Source of the DNA: Charina bottae
Taxonomy: Eukaryota > Chordata > Lepidosauria > Squamata > Charinaidae
Length of the DNA stretch: 64,000 bases
Assembly (NCBI GenBank): GCA_023362775.1
Contig: JALMGJ010000063.1
Coordinates: 1,595,501-1,659,500, forward strand
Direction: 5' to 3'
The notes below the pieces were generated by a model, which did no database searches, was not told the origin of the DNA, and saw only the letters and a list, made by a program, of their open reading frames with translations. Position numbers and translations under genes: made by a program. The first letter of the stretch is position 1; the number at the start of each line of letters is the position of its first letter. Below, in pieces: positions 22,740 to 34,363 of this stretch.

Positions 22740-23428
22740 ATCAATCTGATATAAAATTTGTAATGGTTGAATGGAATAAAAAAAGAGATTCATATTCTGC
22801 CGAAACAATGGGAAGAGGTGTTAATTTCAATACCAAAAACCTTTGGATTCCATTGTGCTAATATAAAAAAAGGCTTAGGTAAATGTCATGTTGTTAGAGA
22901 TGCAATAATATTAATGCTCCATTTAAACATATGTTTGTGTACTGTTCTTTAATTGTTCCTTGGGGAGGAAGTCATTACATGCATTAACTTTGAGACAAGA
23001 TTTAATATTCTCAGATATTTTGAAGTATTTTCCTATTGCATGGAAATTGACATCTTGAGAAAGAAAGTGGACTTTTTGTGCCTTTCTTATAACTAAAAAA
23101 AACTTATCCTTCAGCATTGGAAAAATAAACAGATAGCTTAGATACTCAATGGTCTGCAAAACTGATGTTATTAACAACTTATTAATAAATCACATTGATG
23201 AAAATTGGCTATGGATGATTATAATGAAATGTGGCTAGAATTTATTAAAATGTTTATGTGGAATTCTTACAGTATATATGTATGTATATGCATCCATGAA
23301 TATATGCCCTTTATGATTTTGTTTCTTATTTTTGCTTTCTTTTTTCATTTTTATAAGATTGTATATTTATTTTCCTTTCTGTTTCTTTTTGTGTTCAATT
23401 AATAAAGCAAAAACAAAAAAATATATAT
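22740..23428 (+). mobile_element. Possible old L1 3' region
   Basis: AT-rich stretch ending in a T/C-rich segment, then gtgttcaattaataaagca and an A-rich tail, as in the L1 copies here. Weak coding matches (LHWKNK near 23110, YNEMWLEFIKMF near 23220) are suggestive only. Confidence 0.4.
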
Positions 23429-24740
23429 AAAAACACTTTTCCCCCTCTTAGTTCCAGTTCCTCTCCCCATATTGATTTTGACTTTTAAAATGTTAGCAGT
23501 TAAGGGGAAGAAAACAAGTACAAGTAATTCTGCTTATAACAATCTGTCGAAGCCTAAGAGCCTAATTAAGTTTTCACAATTTAGATTCTTTTTAACTATT
23601 TTTTCCTCATATACATTAAGAAAAATCAGGAATCTCTAGATTTTTTCCCTTTTAAATTCCATCTGCTTATATATATTTTTACAGTTTGGAGAAGGAGGAG
23701 GAGGAGGGGTAGTTTGATCTACCTTCTATTTGATCTATTTGATCTAACGTTACCATTCTTTGAAGCCAGATTGGCCAGATCATTTTACACCGTGAAAACT
23801 GTACAATAAAAATCACAAAACTCTTCAGGGTTTCACACTTGCCAGCTAACAAAGCAGTTAGTATTCCGTTCAGCATCACAAACGGTGTGTTAATCCCGCA
23901 CAGGACCTCATTCAGTACAAGATCTGTTTTCTTTCCGATAGTTTTCTTTTCAAACCACAATCAAACTCGCTTATATTTTGTTTGAGATTTGAAACAGCTA
24001 CTACTTCATTGAGTTCACATAAAGGACTTGTTGTGCACTGCAATGTATACCTATGAAATGACGAAGGACTGGGTCATTCCTTCCTGTACTCAGGCCTTTG
24101 CAGTGGGAATAGAGCGTTTCCACTGAACCTTTTTTTTTGGCAGTGGGGAGAAATGGAAAGCTTTTGATCCCCATACCTGTAACAAATTGACAACACCCTG
24201 CAAATCTCATGATAGCCATTCATAGGAGATTTGATGCAGAGGGAAAGCAATGTCCAGGTAGTCCCACTCCTGTTTTTTCCCCCCAGGAGATTGTTGACAG
24301 AGGAAACATATCAAAGATAGCCTAATTCCTGTAGAAATGAAAAAAAAATGGCTAGAGGGAAGATGTTAAGTTATGCTTTTGTCCTCAGATAATTTTTTTA
24401 AACATTCTTTTTCATCACATGGCTCCTCTTCATGGTTTTCTTCAGTATGTTCATGGGTATTTGAGTGTGCGCAGGCTCTTTTCACATGTTTGTCTACTGG
24501 GTCAGTTACAGTGGGTTGATGAGAGCGAAGGGAACTCTGCTAGTGAATTAGTCCAGATGTGACATCAAGCCTTGGATCCCATTAACAAAGATCCAGTTCA
24601 AAGCTATGGTCTGTGCTTCAAAGACATGCAAGCTATGATTTATGTGACTTCATGTTTTGCTACAGTGGACACCTTGAAATAAGAATGTCCTTTTGGGGGG
24701 TAGGGTTGATTGGCAGTCCTACTATTGCTGATGTAACACC
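23429..24740. other. No recognised gene
   Basis: No firm motif. A GGA-rich spot lies near 23690-23705. Confidence 0.4.
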
Positions 24741-24741
24741 A

Positions 24742-24918
24742 TACTCAGGATGCTCCTTCCCCCTATTTTCCCCACAACAACAACCCTGTGAGGTGAGTCG
24801 AGCTGAGAGAGAGTAACTGGAGAAGTCACCCAGCTGGCTTCATGCCTAAGTCAGGACTAGAACTCATGGTCTCCCAGTTTCTAGCCCAGCACCTTACCAC
24901 TACACCAAACTGACTCTC
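24742..24918 (-). mobile_element. MIR/CORE-like SINE type A
   Basis: Reversed organisation: ctccttccccctattttccc, ccctgtgaggtgag, cacccagctggcttcatgcc, then the head as accttaccactacacca. About 177 bp, tail truncated. Confidence 0.78.
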
Positions 24919-25134
24919 ATTAATTATATACATTTTAGTATGAAGAGTTGCAATAGAGTTATTACTAATATAACCATTAACTTTGTAGGATTGGATAGGA
25001 GCATCCCATTCAAATGAAGTTCAGTTCATAACTCAGAATGATTGACTGTGTAGTAAAATAACATTATTCCATGCAGTATGATTCTGACAAACAGAAAAAG
25101 ATTCCATGATGATTCTGATTATTAAATAATTTAT

Positions 25135-25690
25135 TTCCAAAGCTTAAGACTGATATTCCTAAAAAGGACTAGTCAAACAGTGAGATTATTGTGTGCACAA
25201 ATATGGAAAGATTTGGCAAAACCTACAATGGAGGAATGGTTGGTGAAGATGACAGAACTTGCTGAAATGGCTAAATTAATTTGTCTGATTAGAGAAAAGA
25301 CAATATCTACATTTATTGGGTGACTGGAAACCCCTTGTGGACTTTTTGCGTAAAAAAAGAAAAGAAATGAACGTATGATTTATGGTTTTGATGATTAAAC
25401 AGGATAGATTATAGAAAGAAGAGAGTCATGATGTAACTTTAGAGAGAGAGGTTAAAATATAATTGTACTTATAACTGCTATGAAGATTGGAAGCCACTTC
25501 TTAATATGTTTATATCTTTTTTTCTTCTTTCTATTTTTCTTCTACTTTTTGTCTTTCTGCACTTTTAGCTTTTTCTTTTTTTCTCCTTTCCTCTTTCCTC
25601 TTTTTCATTCTATTTTAGTTTGTATTAATTCTTATTATTGTTGTTAAAACTTTCAATAGAAAATCAAGTCAATGAACAGGGGAGGGTTTG
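25135..25690 (+). mobile_element. 5'-truncated L1, ORF2 C-terminus and 3' UTR
   Basis: A frame from about 25160 reads LLCAQIWKDLAKPTMEEWLV, then KMTELAEMAKLICLIREK. This matches the L1 block AQNWKNQITPTIQDWMLKVM at the ORF2 end. A T/C-rich 3' UTR (25500-25615) follows. The wording differs from the 12.5- and 28.8-kb copies but matches the 39.2-kb copy, so this is another L1 subfamily. Confidence 0.82.
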
Positions 25691-25924
25691 TTTGATTGGG
25701 GTCTTTTTGCTCTTTAGTGTAAAATAATAAATCATGTTGGCTTTTGTCAGATTACGCATAGTGAGCACTTTTTCTCCATGATGGCAAAAACCAGGTCATG
25801 TGTATATTTTAGATATCTGACGTTTCAGGGAAACAGGATTCCATATGTACCTATATGTGGTGGAAAATATCATGGTGGTTTTTTTTTATATTTTATCAAA
25901 TTGCCCCATTTTCTTCTTCCATCC

Positions 25925-26067
25925 CCAAATCATAGAGTGATATAAACGTTTTTCTATTATATTCTTATAACAATTGTGTAGAAGAGATGAGGCTGAATGT
26001 TAGTAACTGGCTCAAGGCCATGTAGGGAAGTTCTTGGCTGATCAGAGATTTGAGCTTCGAATCCCAT
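25925..26067 (-). mobile_element. MIR/CORE-like SINE, degenerate
   Basis: The reverse complement contains catggccttgagccagttac, a diverged CORE segment, with cctcatctcttctacacaat downstream. Possible head remnant near 26055. Confidence 0.5.
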
Positions 26068-26199
26068 GGTATGGATGCAGATGTGTATATCCAGACATGA
26101 ATTCTACATCAGGGCAAATGCGCAGCTTCCAGAACATGTTAAGATTAATTAAAATTAATTTACAGAATTGGAGAAGAGGGAGTTGTCATTTGACAGATT

Positions 26200-26790
26200 G
26201 CTTGTTGATTGGAAGATCGCAGGTTCAGAGGTTCGAATCCCTAGCCCCGCGTGACGGAGTGAGCTCCCGCACTCACCCCAGCTCTTGCCAACCTAGCAAT
26301 TTGAAAGTGTGCAAATGCAAGTAGATAAATAGGTACCACTTTGGTGGGTGGGTAACAGTGTTCCACGTGCGTCATGCCGGCCACATGACCATGGAAGCGT
26401 CTTTGGACAACGCTGGCTCTTCGGCTAACACAGAGCTTTCCAAACTGTGTGTCACGACACAAAAGTGTGTCGCCACACACAGCGTGGTGTGTCGCCACAC
26501 CACCCGGAAGCGGCAGCGCGCGCCCCCCGCGCCGCCGCCGTGCGCGCGTGTGCCGCCGCACGCCTCCCGCGCCGCCGCCGTGCACGCGTGCGCCGCCGCA
26601 CGCCCCCCCGCGCCGCCGCACGCCCCCCCGCGCCGCCGCCGTGCGCGCGTGTCGCCGCCGCTGCCGCCGCCGGGTGTGTCGCCAGCAGCGGCACTTTGGA
26701 AAGCCCTGGGCTAACAAATGGAGATGAGCACTGGCCCCTAGAGTCAGACACGACTGCACAAATGTGTGGGGGGAACCTTTACCTTTTTTT
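26200..26790 (+). mobile_element. Sauria-type SINE split by a hAT element
   Basis: SINE sequence runs from about 26200 (head truncated or diverged) with the B-box-like ggttcgaatcc at 26230-26240, on to 26430. It resumes at 26709 and ends with gggaacctttacc and poly-T. The interruption is the GC-rich hAT copy 2. Joining the two parts across one copy of ggctaaca restores the usual SINE order, proving the nesting. Confidence 0.9.
26423..26716 (-). mobile_element. GC-rich non-autonomous hAT element, copy 2
   Basis: The body runs 26431-26708 (278 bp) between exact 8-bp duplications ggctaaca (26423-26430 and 26709-26716). It starts cagagctttccaaactgtgt and ends gcactttggaaagccctg, the reverse orientation of copy 1. 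The core is CCG/GCG-rich with repeated cgcgccgccgc units and alternating CG/TG stretches. It has no transposase. Confidence 0.94.
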
Positions 26791-28168
26791 TTTTAAACAC
26801 ATCATTTATGTAGTCATGGAACTTGCATAGCCACATTTTCCATATTAATCTAACAATTAAAATTTATCAGTAGAAAGTATTCCAGTTTTGCTATACAGTA
26901 TATGATACACAGCTCTTGGAAATCTTGAGTTCTGCACGTCAAAAGCAAAGGAAAGTTTACATAACAAATGAAGGTATCACAGATAAGACCCAATCTTGTC
27001 TTTTTGGATTGACATCAGCTTTTCAAGATCTTGGGCAAAAACATTTTACAGAGTAACCTATTGAGGAGATGTGTCTAGCATAGCTCCGTGCACATTCATT
27101 GTGATGACTGTAGTCAGTGCTTTTTTATAGATTAAAAAAAAATCTTTCTCAGCTATTTTTTAAAAAAAAACTTGAACAAGTATCTTTTAAATAGAAGAAA
27201 GTTATAAATATAACTTAAATATAAGAAATGTTGATGTGATGCTGAATTATATACAAAAGCTTTGGAATTTGACTGTTTATCTGAAATTATAACTCTATCA
27301 TGCATGAAGGGTGGCTAAAAGAATTTTATTGAGAAATGAGAAAAGTTATATTATTCCAGATGTTAAGGAAGGGCTTTTGGAAACATATAATTTATCCATC
27401 CTAGAAAAGATAATATTTTCTACTAATCAAAGGATGAAGCAATATGTATGACTTTGGCAGAGATTTTATGATATTTCACAATAATTTGTATCTGATTGTA
27501 CAGTACTATAGTATTATATGGGATTTATTAGTAAACCAGTGGCTATTGATAAGTTTAATATATAAGGTAGATTTTTTTTAGTTTGTTTGGGATTCAGTTT
27601 AAACTTGTTTTGCTCCATCCAGTCCCTCACAGCCTCTAGACGATGAGTAAGGACCCCTGCTGCATCTCTGGCCCAGCCTAGGGTACTGATGTATAATTCA
27701 TCACAGATCAGTGGATAATTCCTGCATTGGTTTCATGTACATATTCAACAAATGGGTAGAGAGCCAAACCCTGCAACATCCACCCTGGAGTGCCCACAGT
27801 CTTGGCCATTCCTCCCCCATGACCACTGACTGAAATTTCCTATTCAGGAAGGACAAAGCAGTGCCCCCAAGCCTCACGGGCAGCTCAGAAGGACCAAGAG
27901 GGGTGCATTCTCTCTAGGTCTCACATCCAGGTCTGTTTCATCTAGGCTCCTTTGTAGTTGAAGCTCCATCACATTCTCAAAAATCTTCCCCCAGAGGGAT
28001 GATTGGATACTGGACAGAAGTTGTCTTACCCAGCTGGGTCGAGAGACGGCCCCTTGTGGAAGGAGCACACTACCACCACCACCTCTTTCAAAGCAGAGAG
28101 CATCATCCACTCTATCAAACAGGAATCACCTCCCAAATCCGGCTGCACACAATATACAAACATCAAAC
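26791..28168. other. No recognised gene
   Basis: AT-rich to 27600. The 27600-28150 part is of higher complexity with short frames and may be an old LINE or other repeat. I could not identify a motif. Confidence 0.4.
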
Positions 28169-28518
28169 ATCTAAAGCATAGCTTTCCAAACTGTGTCGCA
28201 ATACAGTACTGTGTCGCCTGTGGGGCCCAGGTGTGCCGCGCAAAAACCCGGAAGCGCTGATGGCACGCCACCACTGTGTGTGGCAGTGCACGTGGTGGCG
28301 GGCCATCAACGCTTCTGGGTTTTCGTGAGGCACACCAGGATGCTGACGCTGCCGCGCATGAAAACCTGAAAGCCCCTTGGTGGCGGCGCATGAAAACTTG
28401 AAAGCACCGCGGCAGCGCACAAAAACCTGGAAGCGCCACTGCGGCGGTGCTTCTGGGTTTTCACACGCCGCTGTTGGTGTGTCACCAACTGAAAAGTTTG
28501 GAAAGCCCTGATCTAAAG
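28169..28518 (-). mobile_element. GC-rich non-autonomous hAT element, copy 3
   Basis: The body runs 28177-28510 (334 bp, the longest of the family here) between exact duplications atctaaag (28169-28176 and 28511-28518). It begins catagctttccaaactgtgt and ends aagtttggaaagccctg. The core has three adjacent units of about 30 bp built on gcgcatgaaaacctgaaagc (near 28355, 28387 and 28417). It also has a pair of inverted ggaagcgctgatggc / gccatcaacgcttc segments. Confidence 0.93.
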
Positions 28519-28827
28519 CAACAGATGGGGCATGCATCCAGCCTATAGGAGTAAAAGCTATTTCTTTTTTTTTTAATATATTTTATTGAGTTTTAAATAT
28601 ACATAGATAAAAGTTTGAAAAGGAAAAAGAAATAGAAATACAAATCAAAGAAAGAAGAGGAAAAGTGTAGTAAAGCAAAGAAAAAAAAGAGAAAGATGAA
28701 ACATAGAAATTAGTCAACTTCTGATTTATCTCTGGTCAAAGTAATTTAAAAAAAAATATCTTACATGCTAGGTCTATATATAACATTGAAAAACATTTCC
28801 TGTCTAATATATCAATTTATATATATA

Positions 28828-31800
28828 TTAATCTTCAAATCCCCATATAAGCTTTGCCCCTCCTGCATTTTGCAAATAGTCCGTTAATGGTTTCCACTCT
28901 TTAAGAAAGTAATAATTTGAGTTTTCTTTTAATAAACATGTCAATTTATCATTTTCTGCCATGTCCATCACTTTTAACATCCAGTCTTGTATCGTAGGTG
29001 TAATCTGATTTTTCCAATTTTGTGCATATACAAGTCTTGCTGCTGTAATCATGTATTGCATAATTCTTGTAAATTTTTTTCCTATTTGTTCTTCTGTTAT
29101 TCCCAATAGAAATAGTTCTGGTTTAAATGGAACTCGAATTTGTAAAATATTTTGCATCAATGAATGTATCTGAGTCCAAAATTTCTTTGCAATCTCACAT
29201 GTCCACCACATATGGTAGAATGACCCCTCTTTTTTCTACATTTCCAACACAAGTTGGAAACATTCCCATACATTTTAGCTAATTTTTGTGGGGTCATATA
29301 CCATCTATACATCATCTTATAGAAGTTTTCCTTCAAATTATAACACAAAGTAAATTTTAGTCCTTTAATCCACATATCTTCCCATTGTTGCATTTGAATA
29401 TTATGACCAATATTTTTTGCCCATTTGATCATGCAGTCTTTAACTTTTCCTCTACCATTTCACCTTTTAACAATAATTTATACATTTTAGCTATTAAATG
29501 ATCATCTGTCTCACATAATTGTATCTCAAATTCCGATTTGGTTTGTTCAAATTCAAATTCTTTTTTATCTGATTTAAATTTTTCTACAAGTTGCATGTAA
29601 GAAAGCCATTGAAAGGTATATCCTTCTAATGCCAGTTCTTCTTTTGAATTGATTTTATATTGTCCTTGTTCTTTTTTTAAGAAATCTTTATAAGTCAGCC
29701 ATTTATCTTTAGCTCTTACTTCTGTTCTATGAAATTCTTCTTGTGTGGAAATCCATAAAGGTCTTTTATAACATAAAGTTAGTTTATATTTATTCCAAAT
29801 TCTTAACAAAGATCTTCTAATATAATGATTTTTAAAGTCCACATTAACTTTCACTTTGTCATACCACAAATATCCATGCCATCCGTATCTTAATTCATGT
29901 CCCTCCAAGTTCAATAATTTTTCATTTTTCAGAACTATCCACTCTTTAATCCATACCAAACAAAAAGCAGCATAATATAATTTCAGATCCGGTAGACCCA
30001 GTCCGCCTCTTTCCTTTGAATCTTGTAAGACTTTATATTTTATTCTTGTTTTTTTCCCTTGCCAAATAAACTTAGAAATATCTCGCTGCCATTGTTTGAA
30101 AGGTTATTCTGATGCCAATATAGGTAATGTTTGAAAAAGATATAAAATTCTTGGTAAAATATTCATTTTAATTGCTGAAATTCTACCTAATAATGATAGT
30201 TGTATTTTTTCCCATTGATCCAAGTCTTTTTTAATATCTATCCAAAGCAGGATATAATTATTCTTAAACAACTTAACATTTTTAGTTGTTAAATATACTC
30301 CCAAGTATTTTACTTTTTCTTCCATTGAATATCCCGTTGTTTCTTTCAATTTCTCTTGTTGATGATGGTCCATGTTTTTAGTCAAAACTTTTGTTTTCTG
30401 TAAATTTACTTTAAACCCTGCTAACGATCCAAAGTCTTTCAATTTCTGTATCAATAATTCAATTCCATCTAGTGGATTCTCCAAAGTAAAGACTAAGTCA
30501 TCAGCAAAGGTTCTTAATTTATAAACTTCTTTTTTAACCTTAATACCATGGATACCTTCATCTTGTCTAACATCTCTCAGTAAGACCTCTAATACCAATA
30601 TAAACAAAAGTGGAGATAATGGACAACCTTGTCTTGTACCTTTTTGAATTTCACATGGTTTGCTAAATTCTCCGTTAACAATTAGTTTTGCAAATTGGGG
30701 AGTATATATTGATTTAATCCATTTAGTAAAGTTTCCTCCAAAATTCATATTTTCTAATACTTTAAACATAAAAGGCCAATTTAAATTATCAAAGGCTTTT
30801 TCAGCATCTATAAATATCAAGGCAGCTTGTTTTTCATAGTGTTGTTCCAGGTATTCCAATATATCTAATATATTTCGGACATTGTCACGGATCTGTCTCT
30901 TAGGTAAAAAACCTGCTTGATCTTGATGGATAAAATTTTTAAGAATATTTTTCATTCTTTCTGCCAATATAGTTGTAAAAATCTTATAGTCATTATTCAG
31001 TAAAGATATTGGTCTATAATTCTTAGTTAAAGTCAAATCTTGTTGTTCTTTAGGGATCAATGTTATATGTGCTTCTTTCCAAGTCTCTGGCATTGTTCCT
31101 GTTTCCAAAATCGAATTCATAGTCTTCTGTAAAGGTAAACATAATTCATCCTCGAAACATTTATAATAAGCTGCTGACAAGCCATCCGGTCCTGGTGCTT
31201 TTCCACTACTAATTTTCTTGAAAGCCTTTACCATTTCCTCTGTTGTTGTAGGATTATTAAGTATTAATCTTTGTTGGTCATCAAGAATAGTTAATTTCTG
31301 TTTACTCAGATAGTCATCAATGTCAATTAAGTTAACTTCTTGTTTTTTATATAATTTTGAATAATAATCATGAAAAGCTTCTTGTATATCTATATTATTC
31401 ACCATAACTTTTCCTTCATGTTGTATATTAGAAATTAGGTTTTTTTGTCTTTGTTTCCGTAATTTATAAGCCAACCATCTACCTGGTTTCTTAGCATATT
31501 CAAAATATTTTTGTTTTGTAAATTTCATTTGGGTCTCTATCTCTTATGTCAATATCATTGATATCTGTTTTTGTAAAAATTTAATTTGAGTAAGCAAAGT
31601 ATCGTCCATTGGCGTATCTCTTAAACATGTCTCTTTACTTTTTATTTCATCTAAAATCAATTTGATTCTCTCTTGTTTCTTTCTCCTCATCTGAGCATTA
31701 TATTGGATAAAATAACCCCTCATATATGCTTTGCTGGCATCCCATACAATCTGAGTATTGGTGCCTTTGTTTGAATTCAGTTGAAAATATTCCCTTAACT

Positions 31801-32583
31801 TTTTTTTGCATGCATCAACTATATCATTTTTCCGAAATATTGACTCATTTAATCTCCATCTAAATACATTCCGTTTTCCTTTAACAGTCAACATTACTGG
31901 ATGATCTGAAAGAGTCTTAGGTAATATTTCAACTTTGCTAATGTCCATCATTAGACTTTTAGATATCAAAATCATATCTATTCTGGAATATGATTTAAAT
32001 CTCTCTGAATAGTACGTATATTCTCTGGAAGTCCCATTCATAAGTCTCCATATGTCTTGTAAGTCCAACATCTCTTTTAAGTCAAAAAATGTTTGTGGCA
32101 ATTTTTCCTGTGTATACTTCACTTCTTTTTGTGATTGTCTATCCATCTTAGGGTAGATTACCCCATTCCAATCACCCATGAAACACCAATTTCATAGGTT
32201 TGATCCAAAAGTTTGTCCATCAAATTTTTATAAAATACTCCTTTGTCCATATTCGGTGCATAAAGTCCAACAACCAGTGTTGTAGTTCCTTGTATATTAA
32301 TTTCAACTGCAACATAACAACCTTCATCAAAAGTTAGTATCAATTTTGGATTTAACTTTGGTTGTATATATAAAACTACCCCCTTCATTTTTTTATTTCC
32401 AGCCGAAATAAATTCTTCTCCAAATTGTTTTTGAATCAGATATTTAGTGTCTTTTTTACAAATATGAGTCTCTTGTAAACAAATTATGTCCAATTTCAAT
32501 TTTTTCAAAAAGTGAAAAATCTTTCTTCTTTTCTGTGGGGTGTTAGCACCATTAATATTCCATGTCAGATATTTGTAATCCAT
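28828..32583 (-). pseudogene. L1 ORF2 (endonuclease and reverse transcriptase), broken
   Basis: About 1,250 codons. The endonuclease starts MDYKYLTWNINGANTPQKRR and has CLQETH, GDWNGV, SRIDMILIS and SDHPVML, the metal-binding and catalytic blocks of the APE-type nuclease. The RT has APGPDGLSAAYYK, NYRPISLLN, QAGFLPKRQIRDN, FIDAEKAFDNLNW, RQGCPLSPLLF and the catalytic FADDLVF. A CCHC knuckle (CWKC, then H-4-C in HMWWTC) lies near the C-terminus. Breaks: a shift near 32165 in the endonuclease, TAA at about 31544 and 30104, and shifts near 29432 and 29220. The RT stretch 31528-30104 is open for 474 codons. ORF2p would nick DNA and copy L1 RNA; this copy cannot make it whole. Confidence 0.93.
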
Positions 32584-33475
32584 AATTGTTTTGATAGTTA
32601 AAATTCCTTTTTCAAATCCAGACCTGCAGCTCCCATCTCAGATAAGTCTTCATTCCTCTTTTTGTCTTTAGATGTCTCTCCTCCTTCTTCCAAGTCTCCA
32701 GATGACACACCCATTTCTGTCTTATATTTTTCTAAAAATGCTTTTGCTTTTAAAATGGAAGTTATTCTGAACCTCTGCCCTTTGAATGTAAAAGATACAC
32801 CTTCTAATTTCTCCCATCTAAATGGGATATTGTGTTGTTTTAATTTGTCTGTAAGGAAGGAGTAATCTCTTCTTTTCCTTAATATTCTCAAAGGTATTTC
32901 TTTTAATACAATTACTTCTTTCCCTTCTATCTTTAATCTATTATTGTAATGTTTCTTCAAAATTTGCTCTTTTACCACTTTTCTCACAAAATATATCAAT
33001 ATGTCTCTAGGAACTTTATTTTCTCTAGCATAACGTGAATTCACTCAAAAATTTTACCTATTTCCAAATCTAAGTCTTGTTCTTTTATCTCTAAAAATTT
33101 AGCCAATACAGAAATAATCCTTTCTCTTACATCTTCATTTGCTTGCTCAGGGACTGCTCTCAATCTCAAAATATGTTCCTTCTCTCTCATTTCTGCTAAT
33201 GCTGTAATATCTAAATTGTGTTCAATTTCTTTGGTAGCATATTCTGATTTAGTCTCTAATTTTTGTATCTGACCTTGCATATCTTTAAGTTCTCCTGACA
33301 GAGAGTTCACAACTTCCTTAACTGTTTGTACTTCCTTTTTAAATTCAAGTTTTATCTCCTGGGTAATTTCTTTTTTCATGTCTTCCATCTTCTTATCCAT
33401 CTTCTTATCTAAAGATGCAATTTGCTCTTCCATCTGCTTATTTTGTTGACCCAAATTAGCCGATGAATCCTCCAC

Positions 33476-33964
33476 TTATTTATTTATATTGATATTTATA
33501 CCCCGCCTATCCCCTCCCTAATGGAGGACTCTAGGCGGCTTACATACACATATACATTTCATGTTATACATTTCATATTATAAATTTTCAATTTAACCGC
33601 GCGCTAAGGGAAGGGGTAAGGGAACCAACTCCTCCGAGGCTACTTGGACTACACGCCCCACAATGCCTTGCGTCGGAGCCGGCTGCCGACGTCCTGTAGA
33701 TGAAGCTGCTTTTTCCGGGATCCGTCGTAGCCACTGCCATTCGAAAGATCTTCTGTTTGGTGGGCGACCCCCGACAGGACGCCACCAATTTTACCCACTT
33801 AAGGTGGTACCCATTTATCTACTCGCAAAGCTTTCGAACTGTTGGGTTGACAGGAGCTGGGACGAGCAACGAGAGCTCACCTCGTTGTGCGGGGGTTCGA
33901 ACTCCCGACCTTCCGATCGGCAGTCTACAGCTCAGCGGTTTAACCCACTGAGCCACTGTGTCCC
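33476..33964 (-). mobile_element. Chimeric SINE: tRNA head, unknown body, L2-like tail
   Basis: Minus strand: a head gggacacagtggctcagtgg with a B-box-like ggagttcgaac, then a Sauria-like segment (aaagctttgcgagtagataa, gggtaccacc). A GC-rich body of about 200 bp (33790-33590), not seen elsewhere here, follows. The end is ccgcctagagtcctccatta, aggcggggtataaatatcaa and an AAAT tail. That tail has the layout of the L2 3' end at 20870. The element lies in L1 ORF1 with a target duplication of at most a few bases, as is common for L2-type insertions. Confidence 0.8.
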
Positions 33965-34029
33965 TTTAAACACTTCCTTGTTTAATGCTGCAATTGCTTC
34001 AAGTATTTTTTTCATTTCTGATAGTGGAG

Positions 34030-34112
34030 TTTTATTTATTTAATTTATTTATTTAATTAAATTTATATAACTGCCCATCTCCCCCAATGGGGAACCCTGG
34101 GCAGTTTACAAT
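34030..34112 (-). mobile_element. L2 3' tail insertion in L1 ORF1
   Basis: About 83 bp: the reverse complement gives ttgtaaactgcccagggttc, cccattgggggagatgggca and an AAAT-type tail. It is nearly the same as the end of the 19.8-kb L2. It is a severely truncated L2 (or L2-dependent SINE) copy. Confidence 0.85.
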
Positions 34113-34363
34113 AAAAATTCCATTGATGGTTCAGGTGTTGCAGGCTCGACAGATGCTCTTCCGGTCTCTTTTTCTTTATCTTTATCTCTCCTCCTCAGTG
34201 CCATAGATGCCATTGTATGGGTAATTTTCCTGTAAGAGAAAAAAAAAAGAGGAGAAAAGGAGAAGGGGGGGGAGAGAGAAAAAAAGGGAAGGGAGACAAT
34301 AATTGTGTTTTTTTTTAAAAAAAGGGGAGACTAAAAAATACAAAAAATAAAAGCAATCCTTTA

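Larger units (their letters stand above)
32598..34213 (-). pseudogene. L1 ORF1 (RNA-binding chaperone), broken by two insertions
   Basis: The start at 34213 gives a basic N-terminus (MASMALRRRDKDKEK). The frame is cut by the L2 tail at about 34112, resumes with a TPLSEMKKILEAIAALN-like part, is cut again at 33964 by the chimeric SINE, then continues at 33475. The middle is a long Lys/Glu/Gln-rich coiled coil (33475-33200), followed by an RRM-like ILRLRAVPE block. A one-base shift near 33043 separates IGKIF from NSRYARENKVPRDILIYF. The C-terminal domain has HNIPFRWEKLEGVSFTFKGQ. The reading frame joins correctly across each insertion. Intact length would be about 350 residues, usual for L1 ORF1p. 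Confidence 0.9.

Noticed and set aside
28828..34213. Long frames that could be taken for host genes
   Set aside because: They carry L1 ORF1/ORF2 motifs in L1 order, have stops and shifts, and sit inside one L1 with a UTR and A tail.
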